64,000 bases of DNA from Pseudomonas weihenstephanensis (GCF_001043055.1 NZ_JYLF01000003.1:186001-250000); one strand, 5' to 3'; numbered from the stretch's first letter, positions 37,097 to 46,157 are shown. The notes: a model not told the origin generated them from the sequence alone. Program-made: numbers and translations.

Positions 37097-39478
37097 CTAT
37101 AGCTTGGGCATCAATCGCAACGTGCTGCGGGTATTGAGCTGCACGTCGGCGTCCTCCATGTACGGTTTGTCGTAACGCCCCTCGATGTAGCTTTGCGCCT
37201 GATCCTTGTAGTGTTTGTCGAACGGCACGCCGCTCTGGCCCACCGGGTTGATGCTCAGCGTGTGGGTGGGCTCGGCAAAGTCGATCAGGCGCCGCGTAGA
37301 CGGTCCGTAACCCACCGCCCAAGGGGCAGGGCCGAGTTTTGCGGACAAATTGTTGGGGACTTCATGGCTACCCGGCGCTGCGAAAGGTCCGACATTGAAC
37401 AACCAGTCCAGTGGTTTTTGTTTACCTAGCGGATGCTCGTGGGTCAGGGTGTGCGCCCGGCCCCATTGCCACTGCGCGGGGTCGTCGCCCAAGGTGGCCT
37501 TGAGTTGAACGAGGCTGTTGCGCCAGGCAACGTTGACCGTGTCCGCCCGAGTCTCATTGGCCAACGTGTGACGATTGTCCCACCACGGCGAGTCCGGGCT
37601 GGCGACCAGACGCGGCAGCGCCTCATCGATCACGCGGGTGGTCAGCAGGATGTCAAAAAACGCATCGCCCAACTCGTCGTGCATGGCGGCATCCGCCAGG
37701 CTGAACAGCAATTGGTTGAACAGCGTGGCACTGGTTGAGTCCAGCGGGTAATCGCCCTTCCACTGCGCCAATTGTTCAACCAACTTAAGCTCGGCCGGGT
37801 CGCTGACACCCTTGCGCAGTACCGGCAACAGAGGCTTGAGTACGCGCTGCGCATAGCCGGTGGTGGTGCCCAACTGCAACGCCTGGCTGTTTTTCAGGTT
37901 CCATTTCACGCTGGCGTCGCTCAGTTGGCGATTGAGCTGTTGACCACGATCGGCCAGGTTGTAATAACCGGGAATCTCCAGCCCGGTGGGCGATACCGGC
38001 TGGAAATTGGCCGACACGATGTAGCCGCGCGACGGGTTGACCTCCTGCGGGTTGGCACTGAAAGGGTAGAAGCCCAATTTGTCCGCCTGCGCGGTGCTGC
38101 CGTCCAGAATGAACGCCGGGTTGACCCCGGCCGGGCGCCTAGGCAGTTGCGCCGCCGCCCACCAGCCGATGTTGCCGTGGGCATTGGCCCACACCACATT
38201 CAACCCCGGCGCCTGAATATACGTGGCAGCCTTGCGCGCCTTGCTCACGGTGTTAGCGCGGTTGAGTTGGTAGAAGCCTTCCAGGATTGGATTTTTGGTC
38301 TCCAAAAAGCCCCACCACATGGCAATCGGCGTATTGCCTGCAATATCGCCCAGCACATCGTTAACAATCGGCCCGTGTGGCGATTGACGCAGCACCAGCG
38401 TCACCGGCGACTCGCCTTTGATGGCAATCTCTTGCTCGGTGCGAGTCATGTCGACCCACTGGCCGTGGTACCAGACCTGATTGGGATTTTTGGGGTGGGT
38501 CTTTTCGGCGATCAGGTCCAGGTCATCGTTCTGGAACATGGTCAGGCTCCAGCCGAACTCGCGGTTGTTGCCCAAAAAGGCGAACGGCACCAGCGCCTGA
38601 TGGTAGCCGTACAGCTCAAAGTCGGGCGCAGACAGCTGCGCTTCGTACCACACCGAGGGCACTGAAAAGCGAATGTGCGGGTCGCCCGCCAGCAACGGCT
38701 TGCCGTTTTGCGTGCGCCTGCCGGACACGGCCCACGCGTTGCTGCCTTCAAACTGCGGCAAGCCAGCCTGACTCAAAGCACTGTCGCTGAGTTGCGCCAG
38801 AGCACCCAGGGTTTTCCAATCGTTGGCCGCCAGCGCCGGAGGCAAGACGCCCTTGGGTTGCCATTGCAGATCGAAAACCTTGAGGTAGTCGCTGCCCAAT
38901 TGATCACGTACGTAGGTGAGTAAGGGTTCAGTGCGAAACGCCGCCGCAAAGCTGTAGGCCATGTAACCGGCGATGCTGATGGTGTCTTCGGCGGTGAAGG
39001 CCCGCGGGGGGATACCCAGCACGTCGAACTCCACGGGTTTGGCGTGGGTGGCCTGATATTGATTGATGCCGTCCAGGTAGGCTTGCAGCGCCTGCCACGC
39101 GGGGGACTGCTGATCCAGCTCGTTCACATAGGTGGCTGCGCGTTCGCGGATGCGCAGGCTGCGAAACAGCTTGTCAGTTTCTACCAGCTTGGGCCCGAGG
39201 ATTTCGGCCAGTTCACCGCGGGCCAAGCGGCGCATGATTTCCATCTGAAACAGCCGGTCTTGCGCCTGCACATAACCCAGCGCGCGGTACATATCGAGCT
39301 GATTACCGGCGCGAATATGCGGCACGCCGCGCTCGTCGTAACGCACGGTGACAGGCTCTTTGAGCGTATACAGCTCGACCTGGCCCTGACGCGTGGGCAA
39401 CTTGCTCTGTACGTACCAGACCCCTCCCCCGGCCACTGCGGCAACGACAAGGGCGATGATGGTCAGACTGCGTTTCAT
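37097..39478 (-). CDS. Penicillin acylase family protein (Ntn hydrolase)
   Basis: A 793-residue precursor. It has an N-terminal hydrophobic signal or anchor (MKRSLTIIALVVAAVAGGGV), an alpha-chain region (RYDERGVPHIRA; RALGYVQAQDRLFQMEIMRR), and the self-cleavage site ahead of the catalytic Ser in EGSNAWAVSG (Ser246), which becomes the new N-terminus of the beta chain. The family includes penicillin acylases and acyl-homoserine lactone acylases such as PvdQ and QuiP, so quorum quenching is possible but untested. The product is presumably periplasmic. It converges on ubiA with 30 bp between stops. Confidence 0.9.
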   Translation of the reverse strand: MKRSLTIIALVVAAVAGGGVWYVQSKLPTRQGQVELYTLKEPVTVRYDERGVPHIRAGNQLDMYRALGYVQAQDRLFQMEIMRRLARGELAEILGPKLVETDKLFRSLRIRERAATYVNELDQQSPAWQALQAYLDGINQYQATHAKPVEFDVLGIPPRAFTAEDTISIAGYMAYSFAAAFRTEPLLTYVRDQLGSDYLKVFDLQWQPKGVLPPALAANDWKTLGALAQLSDSALSQAGLPQFEGSNAWAVSGRRTQNGKPLLAGDPHIRFSVPSVWYEAQLSAPDFELYGYHQALVPFAFLGNNREFGWSLTMFQNDDLDLIAEKTHPKNPNQVWYHGQWVDMTRTEQEIAIKGESPVTLVLRQSPHGPIVNDVLGDIAGNTPIAMWWGFLETKNPILEGFYQLNRANTVSKARKAATYIQAPGLNVVWANAHGNIGWWAAAQLPRRPAGVNPAFILDGSTAQADKLGFYPFSANPQEVNPSRGYIVSANFQPVSPTGLEIPGYYNLADRGQQLNRQLSDASVKWNLKNSQALQLGTTTGYAQRVLKPLLPVLRKGVSDPAELKLVEQLAQWKGDYPLDSTSATLFNQLLFSLADAAMHDELGDAFFDILLTTRVIDEALPRLVASPDSPWWDNRHTLANETRADTVNVAWRNSLVQLKATLGDDPAQWQWGRAHTLTHEHPLGKQKPLDWLFNVGPFAAPGSHEVPNNLSAKLGPAPWAVGYGPSTRRLIDFAEPTHTLSINPVGQSGVPFDKHYKDQAQSYIEGRYDKPYMEDADVQLNTRSTLRLMPKL

Positions 39479-39507
39479 GGGTGAACTCCTTGTTCTTTAA
39501 GGCGCCA

Positions 39508-40092
39508 TCACGGGGTGACGTGATCGGCCTGCCACGGGCAATAACAGCCCACAGCCATAGTGTGAGTGGCTCTTACCGGGCGGCCTGCGCTCAGCGCTTG
39601 CAGGATGGGTTCGATAAAACTGTTGCTGGCATTGCAGGTGGCGCCTTCGCTGTACGGCCCGAAATAAGCCAATTGGCCACTGTGGTCCCAGATCGCCACG
39701 GCCGGGCTTGCGCTCAGGTGCTCAGCGCCGGGCAGGTTGGTCAACGGCTTGATCGCCCCCAAGGTGGCTGGCAGTTGGCCGTGGGTGCCGGGTTTTTGCA
39801 CCGAATAGAAGGCGACGCCCAGCGGTCCGTAATGCGCGAGCAGTTCGCTCAGGTGCTGCTGATTACCCACATTGCACGGGCAGGCCGGGTCCCAAAAGTG
39901 CACCACGCGAATCGGCCCCGGCCCGGACAGTTCGGCGGGCAGGCTTAATACATCGCCGGCAAATAGCGCGGTTTGATCACTGAACGCACGAATGTAACGC
40001 CCCTGAAACCAGTCATACGCGGCCCACAAACTGAGCGCACAGGTAAGGGTGAACGCGCAGGCAAGCAGGGTTTTGAAGGTGGGCAGGCGCAT
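39508..40092 (-). CDS. Thioredoxin-like membrane-anchored protein (DUF6436-like)
   Basis: A 194-residue protein with an N-terminal signal/anchor (about residues 6-30) and a periplasmic domain in which VVHFWDPACPCNVGNQQHL resembles a thioredoxin active-site region with a CPC motif instead of CxxC. Further cysteines are seen in GATCNASNSF and VGCYCPW. The fold is inferred from the WDPxCPC pattern. It lies upstream of the penicillin acylase gene on the same strand with 29 bp between them, so co-expression is plausible. Confidence 0.7.
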   Translation of the reverse strand: MRLPTFKTLLACAFTLTCALSLWAAYDWFQGRYIRAFSDQTALFAGDVLSLPAELSGPGPIRVVHFWDPACPCNVGNQQHLSELLAHYGPLGVAFYSVQKPGTHGQLPATLGAIKPLTNLPGAEHLSASPAVAIWDHSGQLAYFGPYSEGATCNASNSFIEPILQALSAGRPVRATHTMAVGCYCPWQADHVTP

Positions 40093-40201
40093 GCAAAAAG
40101 ATCCTCGAAGGCCGCGTAGCTTGCCATGCTTGACCTGACAGATGAATATCGACGGTCTATAAAGCCTGTTTTGCGCGCACGCGCCCTGTTTGGAAGCCCT
40201 T

Positions 40202-41149
40202 ATGCCTGCCCCGTTTTCCCCCGACACCTTACGCGCCAGTTTGCAGCCTTTAGCCGCAGCCCGGCCGTTATCGAGCGAGGGGCTGGCGTACCAGCGGTTT
40301 TACGGGTTGGACTTCGCGCATCACGCCGCGCCCGTGCAACGGCAACTGGGGTGTTACCGCGCCGGTGGTTACGATCTGGTCAGCCAAGTGTGGTGGCCCG
40401 AGGGTGCGCCAGTGGCGACGTTGTTTGTGATCCACGGGTTTTACGATCACATGGGGTTGTATCGGCATGTGATCGAATGGGGGCTGAGCCGCGGTTTTGT
40501 GGTGATTGCCTGTGATTTGCCGGGGCATGGCCTGTCCAGCGGCGAACGGGCCAGCATTGGCGATTTCAACCAGTATCAGGAAGCGCTCCAGGGGTTGTTC
40601 ATCGAGGCGCAATCGCTTGGGTTGCCGCAGCCGTGGCATTTGTGCGGGCAAAGCACCGGCGGCGCGATTGTGATTGATCACCTGTTGCATCAGGGCACCC
40701 ACAGTCCGGCCCAAGGGCAGGCCATCTTGATGGCACCGCTGGTACGACCCAAAGACTGGCGTTGGTCAAAATTGAGCTATTACCTGCTGCGCCCGTTCGT
40801 CAAAGGCATTGCCCGACGCTTTAGCGAAAACACCAATAACCCTGACTTCATGCCTTTTTTGCTGGCCGATCCATTACAGCCGCTGCGTTTGCCCACGGCC
40901 TGGGTCGGCGCATTGGCGCGCTGGATTGGGCGTATTGAAGAGGCTGCACCGAGTGCGCGCGCGTTGCTGATCATTCAGGGCGAGGCCGATAGAACGGTGG
41001 ATTGGCGGCACAACCTGGGGGTGTTGACAGCCAAATTCACGCAGCCCGAGGTGCTGTTATTGCCTGAGGCACGCCACCATCTGGCCAACGAAACAGACGA
41101 GATACGTGCGCGCTACTTCGCGTTTCTGGATCAGCACTTCAACGACTAA
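40202..41149 (+). CDS. Alpha/beta hydrolase (lysophospholipase-like)
   Basis: A 315-residue serine hydrolase. The oxyanion region is FVIHGFYDHMGLYRHVI, the nucleophile elbow is LCGQSTGGAIV (Ser), and the later Asp and His are suggested by IIQGEADRTVDWRHN and PEARHHLANE. It resembles the PldB/monoacylglycerol lipase branch. ATG 40202 was chosen over TTG 40190. It is divergent from the thioredoxin-like gene. The substrate is unknown. Confidence 0.82.
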   Translation: MPAPFSPDTLRASLQPLAAARPLSSEGLAYQRFYGLDFAHHAAPVQRQLGCYRAGGYDLVSQVWWPEGAPVATLFVIHGFYDHMGLYRHVIEWGLSRGFVVIACDLPGHGLSSGERASIGDFNQYQEALQGLFIEAQSLGLPQPWHLCGQSTGGAIVIDHLLHQGTHSPAQGQAILMAPLVRPKDWRWSKLSYYLLRPFVKGIARRFSENTNNPDFMPFLLADPLQPLRLPTAWVGALARWIGRIEEAAPSARALLIIQGEADRTVDWRHNLGVLTAKFTQPEVLLLPEARHHLANETDEIRARYFAFLDQHFND

Positions 41150-41151
41150 CC

Positions 41152-41190
41152 CGCAGGCTGCGATCTTTAGGTCCTAAAACGCCTACGGGG
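41152..41190. repeat. REP-like element between convergent genes
   Basis: CGCAGGCTGCGATCTTTAGG from 41153 carries the same core as the copies at 24988, 53312 and 58325. The second arm is degenerate (CCTAAAACGCCTACGGG). It overlaps the 3' end of the DUF2059 gene. Confidence 0.5.
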
Positions 41191-41935
41191 CCAGGCTCGA
41201 CGCGCTTTGGCCGACGGCAAGGCCTGCGCGCACCGCCGTCAGCGCTGCCTGGTAATACACTTTGCCGTCTTGGGACTCCGCGAAGGTCACGAACTCTTCC
41301 AGTTCAGGGTCAGACAAATCGCGATAGACGAAGAGCAAGGTGTTATCCAATTCGCCGCCAATTTGCTCCATCAACCGCTGGCGCTGACCATTGAGCATGC
41401 TTTGCGCCTGACCGCCGCCGAGCAAACCGGGGATCATTGAACTCAAGCTGTCTGCGGCTACGCCGGCAATGGCCAGGCTCACTTCTGCACCGGCCTCACG
41501 CGCTGGCAGCGCATTGGACAAGTGATTGATCAACAGCTGGCGAGTGGCGCTGGCCTCGATACGCGGCAAGCCCTGTGCATGCTTGGCCAACTGGTCGCGA
41601 CGTGTGGCCAGCAGTTCGGCGGCCACGATCTTGCTTCCCAGCGGGGACTGAAAAAAGGCCAGCGCCGGGGCCGGATCAGGCAAGTTCTTGCGCATTTGAT
41701 CTTTGGCCCGCTTGTCCATTGCTTGCGGGTTGAAACGCTGGCTGCTGTTGGTCACTAACGCTTGATAAACAGCAGGCGGCAAGTTGCTGCGATAGCGCTC
41801 TTGGGCGGCATTCAGGGCGTCATTGAAATGCGCACGTTGGTCTGACCAGCCAGCCACCTTGAACAAGTCATCCAGGTTGTCAGCCCATGCGGGTAATGAA
41901 CAAAAAATAAGTAACGATAAAAACAAGCGGCGCAT
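41183..41935 (-). CDS. Exported DUF2059-like protein
   Basis: A 250-residue secreted protein with signal peptide MRRLFLSLLIFCSLPAWA. The mature part is helix-rich, and DPAPALAFFQSPLGSKIVAAE and SDPELEEFVTFAESQDGKVYY are typical of the DUF2059 repeat (FYxSPxGxK). The function is unknown. It is divergent from the 2OG oxygenase gene. Confidence 0.7.
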   Translation of the reverse strand: MRRLFLSLLIFCSLPAWADNLDDLFKVAGWSDQRAHFNDALNAAQERYRSNLPPAVYQALVTNSSQRFNPQAMDKRAKDQMRKNLPDPAPALAFFQSPLGSKIVAAELLATRRDQLAKHAQGLPRIEASATRQLLINHLSNALPAREAGAEVSLAIAGVAADSLSSMIPGLLGGGQAQSMLNGQRQRLMEQIGGELDNTLLFVYRDLSDPELEEFVTFAESQDGKVYYQAALTAVRAGLAVGQSASSLAP

Positions 41936-42086
41936 GAAGGACTCCTGTCAGCAGGTCGCTATTGTCCGGGTGTGGCGTAGGACTTGTCGAGATATCGTCT
42001 CTCCCAACCCGCTTTAAATGTGCGAGCGGTATTTATTTCAGAACACCGCTCTGCGGCTCTGTCAGATTTTGAGGCGTATGGATACT

Positions 42087-42722
42087 ATGCGCGCCATGCA
42101 AATACCTTCTGATCATCCGCTGCTGCTGCGCATTGTCGACGACCTGTATGCACAGGGATGGTCGCAGCAAAACATCTTTCTGCCCCAGGGTTTGACCCAG
42201 GAGCTGGCGGCCGAGTGCCATAAGCGTTCGGTGCAGGGTGAGCTGTCCCCGGCAGCGGTCGGGCGTGGGCCCAATCAGGAGGTCCGCGAAGGTATACGCG
42301 GTGACCATATCCAATGGCTGGAGCCTGGTGAAGCACTGGCTTGTGACAGTTATCTCGGCTTAATGGAAAGCCTGCGAATCGCCATGAATCGCAGGCTTTT
42401 TTTGGGCCTGGAGGACTTCGAAAGTCACTTTGCGATGTACCCGCCCGGCGCGTTTTACCTCAAGCATCTAGACCGTTTTCGTGACGATGACCGACGCATG
42501 GTATCGGCGGTGGTGTACCTCAATGACGCCTGGCTGCCTGAGCACGGCGGGCATTTGCGTATGTACCTCGACGATCGGGGTGAGTACGACGTGTTGCCGA
42601 CCGGCGGGTGTCTGGTGGTGTTTTTGTCGGGCGAAGTCCCGCACGAAGTGATGCCCGCGACCCGCGACCGCCTGTCGTTGACGGGCTGGTTTCGGCGGCG
42701 TGCCGCGCAGGTGCTGTTATGA
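42087..42722 (+). CDS. 2OG-Fe(II) oxygenase, prolyl hydroxylase-like (PPHD-type)
   Basis: A 211-residue dioxygenase. The iron ligands are His and Asp in FYLKHLDRFRDDD and His in SGEVPHEV; the 2-oxoglutarate-binding Arg is in DRLSLTGWFRRR. It resembles the Pseudomonas prolyl hydroxylase PPHD, which modifies elongation factor Tu, a relative of human HIF hydroxylases. Starts at 42078, 42087 and 42096 are all in frame; 42087 is preferred because GAGG (42071-42074) is 12 nt upstream. The stop overlaps the DUF523 start by 4 bp (ATGA), so the two are coupled. Confidence 0.82.
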   Translation: MRAMQIPSDHPLLLRIVDDLYAQGWSQQNIFLPQGLTQELAAECHKRSVQGELSPAAVGRGPNQEVREGIRGDHIQWLEPGEALACDSYLGLMESLRIAMNRRLFLGLEDFESHFAMYPPGAFYLKHLDRFRDDDRRMVSAVVYLNDAWLPEHGGHLRMYLDDRGEYDVLPTGGCLVVFLSGEVPHEVMPATRDRLSLTGWFRRRAAQVLL

Positions 42723-43219
42723 GCCAAAAAGTGTTGGTCAGCCGCTGCCTGTTGGGCCATCGCGTGCGCTATGACGGCGGGGCCAGCGGGCCTTATCCAC
42801 AGCTGACGAAATGGCAGGCCGAAGGCCGAGTGATTGCGCTGTGCCCCGAAGTCGCCGGTGGGTTGCCCACACCGCGAGCCGCCGCTGAAATTCCCGGCGG
42901 CCAAGGCATACAAGTGCTCAGCGGCAAGGTGCCGGTCATGACCACGGACGGCGAAAATGTCACCGATGCTTTTGTGTCCGGCGCACAGCAGGCGTTGGCG
43001 CTGGTCGAAAAACACGGCATTAAAATTGCCATTCTCAAGGCCAACAGCCCTTCATGCGGTAACCGCTTGACCTACGACGGCAGCTTCAGCGGGATCAAAG
43101 TCGAAGGCCAGGGAGTGACGGCAGCGTTACTGACCCAGGCCGGTGTGCAGGTGTTCAGTGAACTGGAGCTGGAAGAGGCCGCCAGCGTGCTGGAACGGGT
43201 GTGGGCCGCCCGCTTTTGA
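42719..43219 (+). CDS. DUF523 domain-containing protein
   Basis: A 166-residue protein. It starts MSQKVLVSRCLLGHRVRYDGG, and has CPEVAGGLPTPRAAAEI and the Cys-containing KANSPSCGNRLTYDGSFSG. The conserved cysteines suggest metal or Fe-S binding, but no function is established. The start is fixed by the ATGA overlap with the 2OG oxygenase gene, an arrangement that implies a functional link. Confidence 0.88.
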   Translation: MSQKVLVSRCLLGHRVRYDGGASGPYPQLTKWQAEGRVIALCPEVAGGLPTPRAAAEIPGGQGIQVLSGKVPVMTTDGENVTDAFVSGAQQALALVEKHGIKIAILKANSPSCGNRLTYDGSFSGIKVEGQGVTAALLTQAGVQVFSELELEEAASVLERVWAARF

Positions 43220-43281
43220 ACGTAGAGCCAAAATTTGAGTTCAGGTAACATCGCGTGCCACTTTGCCTTGGGGAATACGCG

Positions 43282-44013
43282 ATGAGTGATAAACAAAAAC
43301 CGCAGCCTGCTGCCTCGGCCACAGCTCCTGCTACCGCTGACAGCGCCGATGCAGCCTTGCACCACATTGTTGATGGCTTTCTGCATTTCCATCACGAAAT
43401 CTTCCCCGAACAAGAAGCCTTCTTCAAAAAACTGGCCACCGCACAAAGCCCGCGCGCCATGTTTATCGCCTGCGCAGATTCGCGCATCGTGCCTGAGCTG
43501 ATTACTCAAAGTGCGCCGGGTGATCTGTTCGTGACCCGTAACGTGGGCAACGTTGTGCCGCCGTACGGTCAAATGAACGGCGGTGTTTCAACCGCTATCG
43601 AGTACGCCGTGCTGGCCTTGGGCGTGCAGCACATCATCATTTGTGGGCATTCGGATTGCGGCGCGATGCGGGCTGTGCTCAACCCCGCCAGCTTGAAAAA
43701 AATGCCGACCGTTAAAGCCTGGTTGCACCACGTGGAAGTGGCCAAAACCATGGTGCAGGACAACTGTAACTGCGCCAACGAAGCCGAAAGCATGCACGTA
43801 TTGACCGAAGAAAACGTGATTGCCCAGTTGCAGCATTTGCGCACGCACCCCTCAGTTGCATCGCGCATGGCCAGCGGGCATCTGTTCATTCACGGCTGGG
43901 TGTACGACATCGAAACCAGCGCCATTAAAGCGTATGACGCGGACAAAGGCGCCTTTCTGCCACTTGATGGCACCAGCCCGATCCCGAGTGCGACACCCAA
44001 GGCGCGGTTTTAA
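43282..44013 (+). CDS. Beta-class carbonic anhydrase
   Basis: A 243-residue enzyme converting CO2 and bicarbonate. Zinc ligands are Cys in FIACADSRIVPEL and His/Cys in ICGHSDCGAMRA; NVGNVVPPY is also typical. An Ala/Pro-rich tail of about 30 residues precedes the core. It matches the carbonic anhydrase near the cox operon in P. aeruginosa and P. putida as I recall. The neighbouring sulfate transporter found there in P. aeruginosa is not seen here. Confidence 0.92.
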   Translation: MSDKQKPQPAASATAPATADSADAALHHIVDGFLHFHHEIFPEQEAFFKKLATAQSPRAMFIACADSRIVPELITQSAPGDLFVTRNVGNVVPPYGQMNGGVSTAIEYAVLALGVQHIIICGHSDCGAMRAVLNPASLKKMPTVKAWLHHVEVAKTMVQDNCNCANEAESMHVLTEENVIAQLQHLRTHPSVASRMASGHLFIHGWVYDIETSAIKAYDADKGAFLPLDGTSPIPSATPKARF

Positions 44014-44028
44014 CCACCGCCTGTCAGG

Positions 44029-44664
44029 TTACAACGTCAGCCCGACGCCCAACTGCTTGGACAGGCACGGCCAGCGTTTCCAGGCAGCACCGGTTTCAGG
44101 GCTGATCAGCTTCTCGCGGTAGGCTTCGACCGACTCCAGGGCAAAGCTTTCGTCGTTGAGCATCTCGTCAACGGCGTGGTGCACCACCTCGTCCAATTGG
44201 TTGGCGAACGTTTCGCCGATCAATTGGTGCGCGATCAGGTTGGCCACGGTGGTGTCCAGCGGGATCAGCGGCTGTTTGAAGTGCTTGATGTACAGGTCGT
44301 TGACCTCTTCCACCAGGCGGTGCGCCAGGTACGCTTCATCCAGCAAAATTTCCAGCCCGACGTGCCCGGCCATCAGTGCAGGTGGCTGAAGAAAAAACTG
44401 CTCGGCTATCTTCAGCACCGGCTTGATTTGCGATTCGATACCCGCCTCGCGGGCGACTTCGTAGGCCGCGTCCAGCAAGTCAGGCACCTGAGCGATGTAG
44501 GCACTGACAAACCGGGTCATGACCGCATTTTTGTCGAGTTCAGGCAGATGAATGGCTGTGTGAAGGTGTGGCAGTGTGGCTTCCAATTGGCGGGCGAGCA
44601 GGCCTGTATCGGCCTCATGCTGTTGGGCACGCAAGATCTGCTCGCGCAGGGCAGCGGTATTCAT
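44029..44664 (-). CDS. Hypothetical helical protein near the cox operon
   Basis: A 211-residue, mainly alpha-helical, soluble-looking protein with no signal peptide or membrane segment. Its conserved-looking middle includes HVGLEILLDEAYLAHRLVEEVN and PLDTTVANLIAHQLIGETF. GGAG lies 7 nt before the ATG at 44664. It is convergent with the carbonic anhydrase gene and divergent from coxB, a position also held by an uncharacterised gene in P. aeruginosa as I recall. Function unknown. Confidence 0.75.
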   Translation of the reverse strand: MNTAALREQILRAQQHEADTGLLARQLEATLPHLHTAIHLPELDKNAVMTRFVSAYIAQVPDLLDAAYEVAREAGIESQIKPVLKIAEQFFLQPPALMAGHVGLEILLDEAYLAHRLVEEVNDLYIKHFKQPLIPLDTTVANLIAHQLIGETFANQLDEVVHHAVDEMLNDESFALESVEAYREKLISPETGAAWKRWPCLSKQLGVGLTL

Positions 44665-44995
44665 GGGCACTCCAGGGGAACGCTAGACAGGGAATATCGT
44701 TAAAAATAGCCCATGTGAAACCCAGGGCCTTTTTCAGAGGGCGCGTATTGTTATTCATTTTGTGACCCGGCAGTGAGTGCCATTTGTCGTTGGAGTCAGT
44801 TTTTCGCTGTTTTGCCCCCTCACATTGCGGGGTTTAAGGCGCTGGCTATACTCGATTCTGTAAACGTTTTCTGATGATGCCCGACTGCCTGAGCAGGCGA
44901 GGCTCGGCGGTCAAGGTTCACTGGTTTGAAAACCGCCCCCTTGTAACGCAGGTACACACCGGCGCAATAACAAGAAAAATAAAGGGGAACCCGCA
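44665..44995. other. Upstream region of the cox operon
   Basis: 331 bases without a gene. It holds the candidate promoter at 44825-44852 and then a leader of about 135 nt with GC-rich imperfect hairpins (44886-44927). A CCCC...GGGG hairpin overlaps the -35 region at 44815-44833. The AAAGGGGAA ribosome-binding site of coxB ends the region. Confidence 0.6.
44825..44852 (+). promoter_or_regulatory. Candidate promoter of the cox operon with RpoS-type -10
   Basis: TTGCGG (44825-44830), a 16-bp spacer, then TATACT (44847-44852). The base before is C, so the box reads CTATACT, the form preferred by RpoS. The aa3 oxidase of P. aeruginosa is RpoS-dependent, which fits. Confidence 0.55.
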
Positions 44996-46123
44996 ATGAA
45001 GCGACATCCACATCTATGGATGGGCCTGTTGTTGTGGTCTGTTTTCAATCAGGCGCATGCCGCCTGGACCGTGAACATGACGCCCGGTGCGACCGAAGTC
45101 AGCCATGCGGTGTTCAACCTGCACATGACCATTTTCTGGATCTGTGTGGTCATCGGCATTTTGGTCTTCGGTGCCATGTTTTGGTCGATGATTGTTCATC
45201 GTCGCTCCACGGGGCAGGAACCGGCCAAGTTCCATGAGAGCACCACGGTTGAAATCCTTTGGACGGTCGTGCCTTTGCTCATCCTGGTCGCAATGGCGGT
45301 GCCGGCCACCAAAACCCTGATCAACATCTACGACAGCAGTGAATCGGATGTCGACATCCAGATCACGGGCTACCAGTGGAAGTGGCATTACAAATACCTG
45401 GGCCAAGACGTCGAATTCTTCAGCAATCTGGCCACCCCCGCCGATCAAATCCACAACAAAGCGCCCAAGGATGAGCATTACCTGCTCGAAGTGGATGAGC
45501 CGCTGGTGCTGCCGATTGGCGCCAAGGTGCGCTTTCTGGTGACCTCGGCCGATGTTATCCACTCCTGGTGGGTGCCGGCCTTCGCGGTCAAGCGTGACGC
45601 CATACCGGGTTTTATCAACGAGGCCTGGACCCGCGTCGAGAAACCCGGCGTCTACCGTGGCCAGTGCGCCGAGTTGTGCGGCAAGGACCACGGTTTCATG
45701 CCGATTGTGGTCGACGTTAAAACCCGACCCGATTACGACGCCTGGCTCGCGGAGCGCAAGGCCCAGGCTGCGCAACTCAAGGAATTGACCAGTAAAGACT
45801 GGACCCGCGAGGAGCTGATCGCCCGTGGCGACAAGGTCTATCACACCGCCTGCGTGGCGTGTCACCAGGCTGAAGGCCAGGGCTTGCCGCCGATGTTCCC
45901 GGCGCTTAAAGGCTCGCCGATTGCCACCGGCCCTATTGAAGACCACTTGCACCGTGTGTTTTTCGGCAAGCCCGGCACCGCAATGGCCGCGTTCGGCAAG
46001 CAACTGTCAGAAGTCGACATGGCGGCGGTCGTGACCTACGAGCGCAACGCGTGGGGTAACAACAAAGGCGACATGGTCACCCCTAAAGACGTGCTCGCGC
46101 TGAAACAGGCGCAAGGCAAATGA
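44996..46123 (+). CDS. coxB: Cytochrome c oxidase subunit II (aa3-type) with fused cytochrome c
   Basis: A 375-residue protein: signal sequence, two membrane helices (about residues 40-62 and 80-102), the CuA domain with YRGQCAELCGKDHGFM (Cys about 224 and 228, His nearby), and a C-terminal heme c domain with CVACH (Cys about 286) and a Met in the final part. It accepts electrons from soluble cytochrome c for the aa3 terminal oxidase. It is the first gene of coxB-coxA-ctaG-coxC. Confidence 0.96.
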   Translation: MKRHPHLWMGLLLWSVFNQAHAAWTVNMTPGATEVSHAVFNLHMTIFWICVVIGILVFGAMFWSMIVHRRSTGQEPAKFHESTTVEILWTVVPLLILVAMAVPATKTLINIYDSSESDVDIQITGYQWKWHYKYLGQDVEFFSNLATPADQIHNKAPKDEHYLLEVDEPLVLPIGAKVRFLVTSADVIHSWWVPAFAVKRDAIPGFINEAWTRVEKPGVYRGQCAELCGKDHGFMPIVVDVKTRPDYDAWLAERKAQAAQLKELTSKDWTREELIARGDKVYHTACVACHQAEGQGLPPMFPALKGSPIATGPIEDHLHRVFFGKPGTAMAAFGKQLSEVDMAAVVTYERNAWGNNKGDMVTPKDVLALKQAQGK

Positions 46124-46157
46124 GCGGTTCATTGATGTGCGCGCAAGGAGTCAGAAC

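Noticed and set aside
42608..42718. Longer N-terminus for the DUF523 protein
   Set aside because: The upstream part overlaps the 2OG oxygenase coding sequence in another frame; the ATGA overlap at 42719 and the conserved start MSQKVLVSRCLLG fix the start.
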